64,000 nt of DNA, taken from positions 19,495 to 83,494 of IMG/VR virus record IMGVR_UViG_3300035698_005399, one strand, 5' to 3'. Both the position numbers and the translations under genes were made by a program. The notes under the pieces were generated by a model. It searched no databases. It was not told where the DNA came from and was given only the letters and a program-made list of their open reading frames with translations. Below, piece after piece: positions 46,672 to 55,376 of this stretch (position 1 is its first letter; each line of letters opens with the position of its first letter). The stretch comes from a virus.

Positions 46672-46901
46672 TATTCTCCACTTTTTACTTTAGCGGGCAC
46701 CAAGAAAATAATCAAATCTCCATCTGGAAGTTGTGATTCGTTTGTTTCATATGAATTTTGATTTGCGCGGTTGATACCTTTCATACCATCTTCATAACCA
46801 GTAATAGATCCAATTAGGTTTCCCCAAGTCAAACCGTTCGACATACTAGTTAGCTCTTGTAGAGCATTTGTCTTACTATTAAAAAGTTTAATCGTTCTCA
46901 T
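46671..46901 (-). CDS. Ubiquitin-like beta-grasp protein
   Basis: A 76-residue protein, the same length as ubiquitin. It opens with a strand (MRTIKLFN), then a second strand and a helix (TWGNLIGSITGYEDG). It closes with ESQLPDGDLIIFLVPAKVKSGE, which follows the L-x-D-G-D-x-V-x-x-x-P ending of the MoaD/ThiS/ubiquitin-like fold. The chain ends Ser-Gly-Glu rather than Gly-Gly. It is the first gene of the run that continues with coiled-coil, E2-like, JAMM and E1 genes, which is the main reason to call it the modifier. It starts 8 bases after the UDG stop and overlaps the next ATG by one base. Confidence 0.6.
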   Translation of the reverse strand: MRTIKLFNSKTNALQELTSMSNGLTWGNLIGSITGYEDGMKGINRANQNSYETNESQLPDGDLIIFLVPAKVKSGE

Positions 46902-46909
46902 AATTTATT

Positions 46910-47620
46910 TTAAATTTTACCTTGCCAGTTTATTACTGACATTTTCATCTCTTGCAAAGCATTATTTATTTTTAAAAATACTTTACTACCTCTAAATTTC
47001 CTATTGTTATTGAAAGTATCTGCTGCAGGATGAGCCACTTTAATCTTATGTTTTGCTTTTGTAAAACAATGTGAGTGGGCCTGTGCCTGATTCCCTGTCA
47101 TAACAACAATAAGGTTTTCTTTATCCAATTGTACCAATAATTTTTCCATAAACGGCTTCCATAATTTCTTATGTGCGCCAGGTTGATTTAACCTTGTGGT
47201 CAAACTAGTATTTAGCAGTAAGACTCCTTGTTCACACCAGTGTAATAAATCAATATTTTGAAAAAAATTAAATTCATTTGTAATTAATTCAGTTTCAATT
47301 AATTCATCCATTATAATTGATAAAGATGGACTAAGTTCGGGTGATGTAATTACATTACCATATGCGATACCAGTAGCTACATTTGGTTGAGGATATGGTC
47401 CTTGCCCCAATATGATTACGCGAATATCTTGAACAGCAATGTATCTAAATACAGCAAATATATCTTCTGTTGCTGGAGTTACATTTGGCATATCATTTGA
47501 AATACCTGATAGAATTTGATAGAAATCATCTTCCGTTACAATTGGTTTTAATAACTCATACCATGAAGGTAATATGTTATTTTTAACAAGTAGTCTTTCT
47601 GCTAAACTTAGTTCACTCAT
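46910..47620 (-). CDS. ung: Family 1 uracil-DNA glycosylase with altered active site
   Basis: A 236-residue UDG. The water-activating loop, usually GQDPYH, reads GQGPYP (residues 72-77): the catalytic Asp is Gly74 and the His is Pro77, while Tyr76 is kept. Other family blocks are intact: ATGIAYGN, LLLNTSLTTRLNQPGAHKKLW, LIVVMTGNQAQAH and AHPAADTFNNNRKFRGSKVF with the expected His. Normal enzymes remove uracil from DNA. Losing the Asp usually cuts activity sharply, so this may be a weak enzyme, a uracil or AP-site reader, or a replication factor, as in poxviruses where UDG is part of the polymerase complex. It overlaps the phosphoesterase gene by 4 bases and directly precedes the ubiquitin-like operon. 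Confidence 0.8.
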   Translation of the reverse strand: MSELSLAERLLVKNNILPSWYELLKPIVTEDDFYQILSGISNDMPNVTPATEDIFAVFRYIAVQDIRVIILGQGPYPQPNVATGIAYGNVITSPELSPSLSIIMDELIETELITNEFNFFQNIDLLHWCEQGVLLLNTSLTTRLNQPGAHKKLWKPFMEKLLVQLDKENLIVVMTGNQAQAHSHCFTKAKHKIKVAHPAADTFNNNRKFRGSKVFLKINNALQEMKMSVINWQGKI

Positions 47621-48864
47621 AGTTTATGAATAATATTTGTTGTTTTCTTTTCTGCTGCCATCTTTACACCTGCTAAATCAGTTTCATAAATGTCATCATA
47701 TCTATCTTGCAAATCAATTTTAATACTATCAATTCCTGAAGAATCTAGTATGTGTATATTTTGAGATGCTCTAGATGCAAATTGTAATGCTTTATCACTA
47801 TATGTGTTTCCGCCAGATAATGATGATGCTCTAGCAAATGTATCACTAATATAAGCCGAATGAATATGTCCCATAATAACAAGGTCTATATTCACATCAT
47901 ACTGATTAGCATACTTACCCATAATTGACTGCACATCTTTTTGTGCAAGGTTGGATTTATTCAATCCATTTTGATGACCATGAATTAATAATATTTTATA
48001 TCCTATTAAATCTACAACCAGTTCTAAAGGATCACCTTGAATAAAATTAATTCCTTCTACATCTGCTAATAATAATTTAAGAGTATTAAATATATTAAAA
48101 TCATAATTATCAGTCACTAAGAATTCAGACCAATGAATATTTTCTGTTATTCTAGATTCGTTTCCAGTAACAAATGCTACATCAATAGGCCAATACTTAT
48201 TAAGATCAAATAAACATTGCTTGATAAGATCCACTGCAATAAAGGTAGCCTTTGCTCTATTAACTGCGGCATTCAATAATTCATCTAGCCTTCTATCACT
48301 ATTAATAATATCTCCAGTGCAAGCAAAGAATACTTTATCTACACCTAATGCTCTAAAATATTGAATCGCTTTTTGTGTAAAATATTTTAATCTACCAGAT
48401 GCAATTTTAAAATCATATTGATTATTATACATCTCAATGATTTCATTAAAATGAGCATCAGTAAAGTGAAATATTCCTACTACCTGTCCGTTTTGTTGTT
48501 CTATAGAATATGTATTAAACTTAGCACTCAGTTTATGTTCAGATAAACATTCTGTTAAGTTTTGTTGATATTCATCCAATGCCGCAATTATACGAGCATC
48601 ATCTCTAAACAATTTCTTTTCAATTCGTGAATGATCTTGCAGTTTTTGGATTTTAACAGCCATTTTACTTGCCTCATCATTCTCTTCTTTGTTAACTTTT
48701 CTGTCAATATCACTGATATAACGACATAAAGTTCTCTCTGATAAACCTAATTTATATTCTGTGATTAGTTTTCTTGCAACGTTTGTATAATATTTTTCTT
48801 CTTCAATGTATTGTAATACTATTTCTGTTAAATTAAGCTCAACAAGAGTATTGGTTTCTACCAC
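47617..48864 (-). CDS. SbcD/Mre11-like metallophosphoesterase with N-terminal HTH
   Basis: A 415-residue protein. Residues about 1-60 resemble a helix-turn-helix (YTNVARKLITEYKLGLSERTLCRYI). The phosphoesterase core starts at GIFHFTDAHFNE (Asp136, His138), followed by ACTGDIINSDRR (Asp185), VTGNES in place of the common GNH, LLIHGHQNG and VIMGHIHSAY, the metal-ligand order of the Mre11/SbcD/calcineurin family. It probably cuts or processes DNA ends during replication or recombination. The Glu in GNES replaces the usual His, so activity may differ from classical members. It lies between primase and UDG genes. Confidence 0.7.
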   Translation of the reverse strand: MVETNTLVELNLTEIVLQYIEEEKYYTNVARKLITEYKLGLSERTLCRYISDIDRKVNKEENDEASKMAVKIQKLQDHSRIEKKLFRDDARIIAALDEYQQNLTECLSEHKLSAKFNTYSIEQQNGQVVGIFHFTDAHFNEIIEMYNNQYDFKIASGRLKYFTQKAIQYFRALGVDKVFFACTGDIINSDRRLDELLNAAVNRAKATFIAVDLIKQCLFDLNKYWPIDVAFVTGNESRITENIHWSEFLVTDNYDFNIFNTLKLLLADVEGINFIQGDPLELVVDLIGYKILLIHGHQNGLNKSNLAQKDVQSIMGKYANQYDVNIDLVIMGHIHSAYISDTFARASSLSGGNTYSDKALQFASRASQNIHILDSSGIDSIKIDLQDRYDDIYETDLAGVKMAAEKKTTNIIHKL

Positions 48865-49863
48865 TTATTTTATATTCTTTTCTAAAAACTCCATTAAAGC
48901 TTCTTTACCATACGACTTGTAAAAGTCAGATGGATCTTTTACCAAACCTTCTGTTGTAGAAGTTATAGGTAAAGATATCATATTGAATCCACAACAATCT
49001 GATAATAATTGTGCATGCTTTAAGCCTGGCTCATCATTATCGTAAAAAATTGTAATATTTGCAAATCTATGTTCAAATTGCTCAATTAAATTTTCTGGAA
49101 TTATTGTATTTTCACTTTGCGGAGCTATTGCTGAATAGCCACATTCATATAGGGTCATAGCATCTTTCATAGAAGATGTAATGATTAGGTGTTCTCCATA
49201 TCCAGGTAATTGTTCATAACCTTGGATAACATGTGGAGGGCAATTGGTACGAAACTTAAATTCTTTATTTGTTACTTTTGGACGATACACTTTTACATGA
49301 TCGTCTGGAAATATATATGCATATTGCGGGTCAACTAAAGTATACTGATAATATAAAACTTGGTTTATCCAAGATCTATAACATGAGTATACATTAAATT
49401 TTTCTAACGTGGATTGTTTAATCCCAAAAAGGTTCCAGTATGCCAAATCTTCTGCCAGGAAAGGCATGTGTTCAATTTGAATGCGAACTTTTTTATGTTT
49501 GCTTATTCGTTGATTTGGTAAAAAAACATTACCGTTTGCAGGTTGTCCTTTATATTGAAGTTGTTCAATGTACTTGTCTTCTAGGCCCAAGTCGAAGTCA
49601 ATATTAATGATTTGTAAAGCCGCATAGAAATCACAATTGTTTATAATCTGAATGATTCTAAAACAATCTCCACTATATTCTCGATGAGCATAGTCACAAA
49701 AATATAATCTATCATATGTTTCTTTAAAGAAACACCCAGCATTGTCATCTGGTCGTAATGGATTTCTATATTTAGTATTAAGAGAGACTGAAAAGCCCAG
49801 ATATCTTTCGAATATCTTAGCTTGATCCAGCCTCTCTAATACAGTCTCTTTACTAAGCTGCAA
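48865..49863 (-). CDS. TOPRIM DNA primase-like protein
   Basis: A 332-residue protein. The N-terminal 90 residues resemble the primase zinc-binding region in outline (YRNPLRPDDNAGCFF, LYFCDY, GDCFRIIQ) but with few cysteines. The TOPRIM core contains LIITSSMKDAM near residue 226-236, where phages often have T-x-S-x-K-D in place of the glutamate motif, and the D-x-D pair Asp275/Asp277 in FYDNDEPG. It would lay RNA primers on the lagging strand. It follows the SSB-like gene by 3 bases and lies a few kilobases from DnaB, as expected for a replication operon. Confidence 0.75.
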   Translation of the reverse strand: MQLSKETVLERLDQAKIFERYLGFSVSLNTKYRNPLRPDDNAGCFFKETYDRLYFCDYAHREYSGDCFRIIQIINNCDFYAALQIINIDFDLGLEDKYIEQLQYKGQPANGNVFLPNQRISKHKKVRIQIEHMPFLAEDLAYWNLFGIKQSTLEKFNVYSCYRSWINQVLYYQYTLVDPQYAYIFPDDHVKVYRPKVTNKEFKFRTNCPPHVIQGYEQLPGYGEHLIITSSMKDAMTLYECGYSAIAPQSENTIIPENLIEQFEHRFANITIFYDNDEPGLKHAQLLSDCCGFNMISLPITSTTEGLVKDPSDFYKSYGKEALMEFLEKNIK

Positions 49864-49866
49864 TCA

Positions 49867-50697
49867 TTAGATATTTAATGCCCCACGGACATCAGCTTGG
49901 CTTGCAGGTTGTGTAGTCTGTGATGGCACAGCTTGAGTAGGATCAAATTCTTCTACTGCTAATGTATCTTGATAATTTCCTTTATAAGGATATCCGTTTT
50001 CTACATCTTTTTTAAGCAATGTGGTCATCCGTCTTGGAGAATCTCCTTCAGATAGAACAACTTTACGGTAGAAATCAACATTCCATACAGTATTGCCATC
50101 ATCCAGTTCTTTAGGTAGTTGTGCTACAAGTAATTGTACTTTCATTGTGCCGTCAGTACGTAGTCCAGATAATTCTGAAATATCACCAGCAACAAAGTCA
50201 GACCAATCAGTATCAACAACAATAGTATTGTTAGGATTCCGAGTATCAGACTTATACAACGCAATTAACATTGCATATAGATCAGCTTCACCAACATGAG
50301 CTGGTCTGAAATCAACTACACCATCTCTGGTATCTGGAAAAATCCATTTGTTGAATTTAGGACCAGCTAATTCTGCTACATCCGTAGCGTATGTACTAAG
50401 TCCATTGACACCCATAAATTGTGTCTTGCCTTTGGCAGAAGGATTTACTACAGAATCTGTCAGCCAAACTGGAAAATTCTTTACAATACCATACTGCTCA
50501 TTTTTAAACCAAAAATCTAATCGAATTCTAGGAGTACCTTCTCTGTCTGTATCGACATATGATGGTTCTCTTTCAATATCAAGTCCTAAAATATCACTCA
50601 ATTCATCTGTATCTGGGTTAAGTCCTACTAGTTCAAAGGTCATCACACCAGTATACATTTTTTTACTCTTTCGTTGTGTTGTTACATCAATACTCAT
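49867..50697 (-). CDS. Single-stranded DNA-binding protein candidate
   Basis: A 276-residue protein of the kind found beside primase and Sak4-like genes in crAss-like and other Bacteroidota phages. The N-terminus (MYTGVMTFELVGLNPDTDEL) and the following strands suggest an OB-type fold. The middle contains GDISELSGLRTDGTMKVQLLVAQL. The C-terminus is Pro/Gln-rich and flexible, ending ADVRGALNI rather than the classical acidic SSB tip. I infer SSB function from family resemblance and neighbours. Confidence 0.55.
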   Translation of the reverse strand: MSIDVTTQRKSKKMYTGVMTFELVGLNPDTDELSDILGLDIEREPSYVDTDREGTPRIRLDFWFKNEQYGIVKNFPVWLTDSVVNPSAKGKTQFMGVNGLSTYATDVAELAGPKFNKWIFPDTRDGVVDFRPAHVGEADLYAMLIALYKSDTRNPNNTIVVDTDWSDFVAGDISELSGLRTDGTMKVQLLVAQLPKELDDGNTVWNVDFYRKVVLSEGDSPRRMTTLLKKDVENGYPYKGNYQDTLAVEEFDPTQAVPSQTTQPASQADVRGALNI

Positions 50698-50699
50698 AT

Positions 50700-51197
50700 C
50701 TAATCTGTATTTAATTCTACTTGCTCTGCAGGTTCAGTTGCCATCAGTGCTTCTCTTACTCTCTTGCCCAATACATTGGCAAGATGATATACTTCTATTT
50801 CTTTATCTCCTACTGTAATCTTAGTTTTAACTAAACCAATATAATTATCTTCAATTGTATTTAAAGAGAATTTGGTAATTAAATATTCATATACTTGCTT
50901 ATTACGAAGAATATGATTACTGTTAAAATTATGACTGGGACAATCATATGTTTTCTTATTCTGATTGAAAAAGAAATATGTCTCAGTGGATTCGTTATCT
51001 GTAATGAAACTAATTTCATTATTATTTTCGTTGATTGCTAAGTCGGCCATTGCCTTCATGTTAACACTCAACGTATTTGTCTTTCTTTTTGCATTGGGAT
51101 CACGCGCAATCAAATGAATAGCGGGTGTCTCAGGATACATCTGTAGTTCTGGTTCTACGAATTTTTTAATATTCAATCCGAATGTAAAACTGCTCAT
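50700..51197 (-). CDS. Replication-region hypothetical protein
   Basis: A 165-residue protein between the Sak4-like ATPase and the SSB-like protein, with a 4-base overlap upstream and a 2-base gap downstream. It is mixed beta/alpha. Notable patches are MYPETPAIHLIARDPNAKRK, TYFFFNQNKKTYDCPS and LANVLGKRVREALM. I do not recognise the family. The acidic C-terminus (EPAEQVELNTD) could contact partner proteins. A recombination or replication accessory role is inferred from position. Confidence 0.5.
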   Translation of the reverse strand: MSSFTFGLNIKKFVEPELQMYPETPAIHLIARDPNAKRKTNTLSVNMKAMADLAINENNNEISFITDNESTETYFFFNQNKKTYDCPSHNFNSNHILRNKQVYEYLITKFSLNTIEDNYIGLVKTKITVGDKEIEVYHLANVLGKRVREALMATEPAEQVELNTD

Positions 51198-51976
51198 AAT
51201 TCTAAATAAATTTTATTCCAATATGTCTCAAGGCTTCCGTCATCTAAAGTTTTAGAAATTAGCATGTCTTCACCACCACCTAGATGGCTACATCTTCCTC
51301 CACAAACCTTATCTTTATCTCCATCAAAAGAAATATATCCTTCGCTACCTTTTCTATGAAAGTAACCAATGACATCTACTCGTGATGCTATAATCTTAGC
51401 CAGTTTCCCAGTTAAGTTAATATCAATTGATTGGACAGCATCGCCGGTTTTGCTTGCGATAAATTTGTCTTTTACGTGGCAAATGAAAATAATTTCATCA
51501 GCCCAATTTGCCATGTCGTCGTATAATTCTAATACCCAATTACGGGAATGACGATATCCATACCCATCGGGTAATTCATGAACAGTTTGCCAACTTGGAT
51601 CTGCTGGTCCACTCAAGCCAAGATTAAATTTCTTACCTTGTGGTGTGTTCATATAACGATAAGTGCCTGCTAATTCGGCCCACTCATCTACTTTGGTTAA
51701 CGTATCAATTACAATACGCTTATATGGCCTCTCAGCCTTTAACTTATCACCCAGTGCTCTTAGTGTTACTAAGTTCTGAGTGGTATTTCCAGTATTAATG
51801 TCATACCTTAAAGCATTGACATAATCTGCTCCGCCAGGTTCTAATTCAATTATTAGAGTGTCGGGCAATGCTGCACAAATTGCAGTTTTTCCTGATTTTG
51901 GTATACCATAAATCAAAAATGTATTAGGGCTAGAAACATTAGCTTCAGCCGCTTGTGTAGGTAAAATAATATCCAT
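51194..51976 (-). CDS. RecA-like ATPase, Sak4-type recombination protein
   Basis: A 260-residue P-loop ATPase: Walker A GIPKSGKT (24-31), Walker B RIVIDTLT near residue 88-95, and a sensor-type strand IIFICHVKDKF. The compact RecA core without extra domains fits the Sak4/AAA_24 group of phage recombination ATPases. Neighbouring SSB-like and DnaB genes support a role in annealing or strand exchange during replication. A C-x-G-x-C element and His (VCGGRCSHLGGG) near residue 228-238 is unusual and might bind metal. It ends one base before the DnaB start region. Confidence 0.7.
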   Translation of the reverse strand: MDIILPTQAAEANVSSPNTFLIYGIPKSGKTAICAALPDTLIIELEPGGADYVNALRYDINTGNTTQNLVTLRALGDKLKAERPYKRIVIDTLTKVDEWAELAGTYRYMNTPQGKKFNLGLSGPADPSWQTVHELPDGYGYRHSRNWVLELYDDMANWADEIIFICHVKDKFIASKTGDAVQSIDINLTGKLAKIIASRVDVIGYFHRKGSEGYISFDGDKDKVCGGRCSHLGGGEDMLISKTLDDGSLETYWNKIYLEL

Positions 51977-53143
51977 TTATTTCATTGATCTTAAATATTC
52001 TGGGTAATCTGGTATATTTGTAGGTAATTCAGCAAAGACATTTACAGCACCATTATAATATAATGCTAGTCTATGATGAGAAGGTCCGAATCTATTTTTT
52101 AAAATTTTAGCATTTCTATAATTATCTTGCATTTGTGATACATCATAACCACGATGATTTTGTATTTCAAAGCGATTTGGTGCAAATATGCCAATAACTA
52201 TATGTGCGTCTCGTTGAGTTTTCTTATTATCACCAAGACCATCTAGACTTGGTTCCAATTTAGATTCAATGCTGTTTCCACCAAATGTAAATTGTTGTTT
52301 CTCTTGATCTGCTGCTTGTTGTTGTACTAATACAGAAGCATATTTCCAATGCTTAGTAATTTGTTTACGACTGTAATCACTACTCCAAGATTGTATGGCT
52401 TGCATGGTGCTACCGCCACGTTCTCCTTGTAATAAGGATATGTGATCTACAATAACAATTTCATACTTATTAGCATTGGTGGGTACATAGTGAGAATATT
52501 TCCAAATATTTCTTTGTCCTTCAGATAAAGCATAATATTCGGTATGAGGAATAAAAACGCCATCACTAACTTTTAATTTAGTATAATAATGAATTCCATT
52601 ATCTTGACTGTATTCTCTCAAATACTTATATATCCCATACGGATTATCAATACTATCTACCAAATCTAAATAAGGTAAATAATCACGTTCAATTATTACA
52701 GCAATACTTTCAATAATGTTTAAATCTTCTGGACTTAAAGTAGAATTGGCATGTCTGCTAAATAAATCATCTTGACTATAAATTTTTCCATAATCAATAT
52801 ATGCCTTGTTTATAATTAAACTATTTACAAATTCTTCTGCACTTTCTTCCAATGCAAAGTAATGTATTTTTAGATCTAATACATTTGTATCGGCAATACC
52901 TAATACAAATTCTATAGCATCTAATACATACATCCTTTTCGTAAGTTGTGTTTTACCAACACCACTATTAGCTGTAATAATTGTTTGAGAACCTTTTACT
53001 ACACCTGGTAATAATTGATTCAGTTTTGGGAATGACTTAAAGGGGATTGCGTTAAATCCTCCTGTCTCCCTGATTTGATGATTGCTTCTAATTTGATTTA
53101 ATGTTCTTTGAACAATATTAATTCCTTGTTGTTCTTGACTCAT
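51977..53143 (-). CDS. dnaB: DnaB-family replicative helicase
   Basis: A 388-residue RecA-fold helicase. It has Walker A ANSGVGKT (58-65), a catalytic Glu in FALEESAEEF, Walker B EIVIVDHISLL, a sensor segment ASVLVQQQAADQEKQQF, and the LKNRFGP element near the C-terminus that precedes the DNA-binding loop in DnaB C-terminal domains. The long N-terminal domain of cellular DnaB is missing, as in many phage forms. It unwinds the fork ahead of the family B polymerase. It overlaps the upstream gene by 4 bases. Confidence 0.8.
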   Translation of the reverse strand: MSQEQQGINIVQRTLNQIRSNHQIRETGGFNAIPFKSFPKLNQLLPGVVKGSQTIITANSGVGKTQLTKRMYVLDAIEFVLGIADTNVLDLKIHYFALEESAEEFVNSLIINKAYIDYGKIYSQDDLFSRHANSTLSPEDLNIIESIAVIIERDYLPYLDLVDSIDNPYGIYKYLREYSQDNGIHYYTKLKVSDGVFIPHTEYYALSEGQRNIWKYSHYVPTNANKYEIVIVDHISLLQGERGGSTMQAIQSWSSDYSRKQITKHWKYASVLVQQQAADQEKQQFTFGGNSIESKLEPSLDGLGDNKKTQRDAHIVIGIFAPNRFEIQNHRGYDVSQMQDNYRNAKILKNRFGPSHHRLALYYNGAVNVFAELPTNIPDYPEYLRSMK

Positions 53144-53625
53144 AAATCTACATCAAATGGGTTTTCTATAAAAGTTTTATAAGCACCATTGTTTTTTATG
53201 TCTTCACATAATGCTGCTAACTTACTTCTACTTACTTTTCGTGCTGATGGATCTTGTTTGAATATAAAATAATCTGCTTGCATTAAAAAAGTAAAACTAC
53301 CTTCCATGCTATTAATATAAGCATCTCTAGCAAGATAAATTAAATCTTTATCATATTGGGGATATTCGGATAAAAATTGCTTCATCTTTTGTAGACATGC
53401 ATTTCTATCACCCATCGCACCAATCTTTTTACCTTTCCAAGCATTTCTCCAATCATCAATCCAGGCTTCAATATCACCTGTACTTTTTTTTACAAAATAT
53501 GCTTTTCCAACATTTGAAAAATATTTACCACTTTCTTCTATTAATAATCCAAGAGTTACGAATCGTTCAAAATCTTTTTCGGGGATTTGTATTTCTACAC
53601 CGGATTCATAAAACGTAACTTTCAT
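53140..53625 (-). CDS. Replication accessory protein, possible helicase partner
   Basis: A 161-residue protein lying between the SF2 helicase and DnaB genes, overlapping both by 4 bases. The N-terminal half is beta-rich. The C-terminal half is a helical bundle with DWRNAWKGKKIGAMGDRNACLQKMKQFLSEYP, DLIYLARDAYINSM and LMQADYFIFKQDPSARKVSRSKLAALCEDI, a pattern I have seen in phage proteins next to replicative helicases. A loader or partner role is inferred; no enzymatic motif is visible. Confidence 0.55.
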   Translation of the reverse strand: MKVTFYESGVEIQIPEKDFERFVTLGLLIEESGKYFSNVGKAYFVKKSTGDIEAWIDDWRNAWKGKKIGAMGDRNACLQKMKQFLSEYPQYDKDLIYLARDAYINSMEGSFTFLMQADYFIFKQDPSARKVSRSKLAALCEDIKNNGAYKTFIENPFDVDL

Positions 53626-54746
53626 ATATGTTCGCTCAAAATTATTGTTGGATCTCTAAGATCCAATCCTTCATTTGTTAAGGATTCTAACCACTTCTCT
53701 TCTTGTGTTGTCAATGTAACGATAATAAATATCTCTGCTACATGTCCTTCACGCCATCTCACAGCACGACCAATGCGTTGTACTGTATTGAGTAGTCTTC
53801 CATTATAACTATGTATAATGAGAGCGTCTACGTCTGTTAGATTAGCTCCTTCTTTAATCTTCTTCGCCGCACCAATTACAGAAATCTTTTTGTCATTAAA
53901 ATCTGTATATATCTTATTATTTGCTGGAGCTTTCTTGTTTGAATGTATAGCATATCTGGTAATCTTATCTAGCGCACTAGTAGATTCACCAAATAATACA
54001 ATTCGTTGACCTTTTAAACTTTTTAATATGTTCTTTGTAACAGGAACTTTACTGGGCAGGTTGTGTAAGAATCTCATTCGTCCAAATATAGCAAACCTTT
54101 CTTGGTCTGGGTTATTACTATATCTAAACATGCCAATTTTCTTTGTTAAAAAATCGTATTGTTTTTGTTCGGTTTGTTTAAAATATCCTTTTGCTTTGCT
54201 ACCGGCTTTCATTACTTTAGCTTTGTTATCTAATCTATGATAAACTAAAGTAATATTATACGGGGAGACGACTTTTTCTTCAATTGCTGTAGTAAAATCA
54301 TATTCAAATATCACAGGACATTTAATATCTACTAATAAAGGTTTTCTATCACTTTCAATTGTTGCACTTAATCCAATAATCTTATCGAAGGTGTTATTTT
54401 CAAAAAATTTGATATAACTTTCACTAAGACCATTATGAATTTCATCTGCAATAATTAAATTGTAATGTTCATTCTTTATTTTATAAGCTGATGCATAACA
54501 TACAGCTTCAATTGATTCAAAATCCTCTCCCCACTTTTCAAATTCTTTTCTCCAATCTACATCACGTAATTTTTCTGTTGGAACTAGTAGAATATTTCTA
54601 CCAGGATATTTGGCATGTGCCATAATTCCAACACGAGATTTACCTGATCCAGTACACATTGCCAATGTGCCTTTTCCTATACTGTCCCAAATATCAAAAG
54701 CTTCATTCTGAATCTGATCCTGACGAGTGTTCAACTTCGTCATCAT
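53622..54746 (-). CDS. SF2 DNA helicase (UvsW/Rad3-like DEIH type)
   Basis: A 374-residue superfamily 2 helicase with motif I MCTGSGKS (30-37), motif II DEIH (101-104), motif III GLSAT, motif V EGANLTDVDALI and motif VI QRIGRAVRWREG. It has the short two-RecA-domain form found in crAss-like replication modules. It could remodel branched DNA or R-loops or help origin firing. Two ATGs open the gene (54746 and 54743), and it overlaps a small gene by 44 bases. Confidence 0.8.
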   Translation of the reverse strand: MMTKLNTRQDQIQNEAFDIWDSIGKGTLAMCTGSGKSRVGIMAHAKYPGRNILLVPTEKLRDVDWRKEFEKWGEDFESIEAVCYASAYKIKNEHYNLIIADEIHNGLSESYIKFFENNTFDKIIGLSATIESDRKPLLVDIKCPVIFEYDFTTAIEEKVVSPYNITLVYHRLDNKAKVMKAGSKAKGYFKQTEQKQYDFLTKKIGMFRYSNNPDQERFAIFGRMRFLHNLPSKVPVTKNILKSLKGQRIVLFGESTSALDKITRYAIHSNKKAPANNKIYTDFNDKKISVIGAAKKIKEGANLTDVDALIIHSYNGRLLNTVQRIGRAVRWREGHVAEIFIIVTLTTQEEKWLESLTNEGLDLRDPTIILSEHI

Positions 54747-54903
54747 CTAAATTATGTTTATCTATTGATAAATTTAAATCATATTCTTGAGCAATCCATT
54801 CAATAACTCTATGACCATTAGCAAATGCTGTTAATGTATCATCATTCAAGCCTTTTAAATAATCCTCTAATGATTCTATATCTATTGCTGTTTTATCACT
54901 CAT
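54703..54903 (-). CDS. Small acidic hypothetical protein
   Basis: A 66-residue, highly acidic helical protein (IDIESLEDYLKGLNDD; tail DDDEVEHSSGSDSE) of unknown function. It overlaps the previous gene by 8 bases and the helicase by 44. The Asp/Glu/Ser tail probably is disordered. It could be a helicase cofactor, but the sequence does not show it. Confidence 0.5.
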   Translation of the reverse strand: MSDKTAIDIESLEDYLKGLNDDTLTAFANGHRVIEWIAQEYDLNLSIDKHNLDDDEVEHSSGSDSE

Positions 54904-55369
54904 CTTTATCTACAATATTATCTTCGATTAAACTATCTAATGTAATTTTATTTACATTAGTTGTTTTGTTATAAGAAGCTTCAATTCTTTTTACAACTTC
55001 ATCATCAAGTTCAATTTCAATTTCATCTGCATATGTTACCTCTAATATTTCTAAAGCGGCTTCCTGCTCATCAATACTATTAAGGTGTTTATTAAATTGT
55101 GGATGCCCGTGTTCATTAAACCATTTTTTAAAATGTCTAATTTCATGCTCATCAAAAGCACCACCAATAATAATTAATGTTTCAGGATCTTGTTCTTCAA
55201 TGTGTAATGTGCTTACTTCATAAAGCATTCTTGGACCATTAGCATATGCTGCTGCTACATGATCAGCAAAATCATCTTGTCCACAATGTTCCCACCAATC
55301 ATTAAATTCTTCAGCATGTATTGGTTGGAATCCTTTTAAGAGTATGCTATCGTTATAATTTGCTGTCAT
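54896..55369 (-). CDS. Acidic hypothetical protein
   Basis: A 157-residue acidic protein. I start it at the ATG at 55369 (MTANYNDSILLKGF), 7 bases after the dUTPase stop; an in-frame ATG at 55411 would lie inside the dUTPase gene. It has an alpha/beta start with aromatic residues (FNDWWEHCGQDDFADHV) and a segment AFDEHEIRHFKKWFNEHGH whose histidines could bind metal. The C-terminus is helical and acidic. No family recognised. Confidence 0.5.
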   Translation of the reverse strand: MTANYNDSILLKGFQPIHAEEFNDWWEHCGQDDFADHVAAAYANGPRMLYEVSTLHIEEQDPETLIIIGGAFDEHEIRHFKKWFNEHGHPQFNKHLNSIDEQEAALEILEVTYADEIEIELDDEVVKRIEASYNKTTNVNKITLDSLIEDNIVDKDE

Positions 55370-55376
55370 TTTTTTA

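Noticed and set aside
42421-46901. The ubiquitin-like cluster as a bacterial defence island in host DNA
   Set aside because: It is embedded without gaps between phage UDG and phage nuclease/reductase genes on the same strand, so it belongs to the phage genome.
43340-46901. ThiF plus beta-grasp protein as thiamine or molybdopterin synthesis genes
   Set aside because: No thiG, thiH, moaE or related gene is nearby, and the JAMM and E2-like neighbours fit protein conjugation better.
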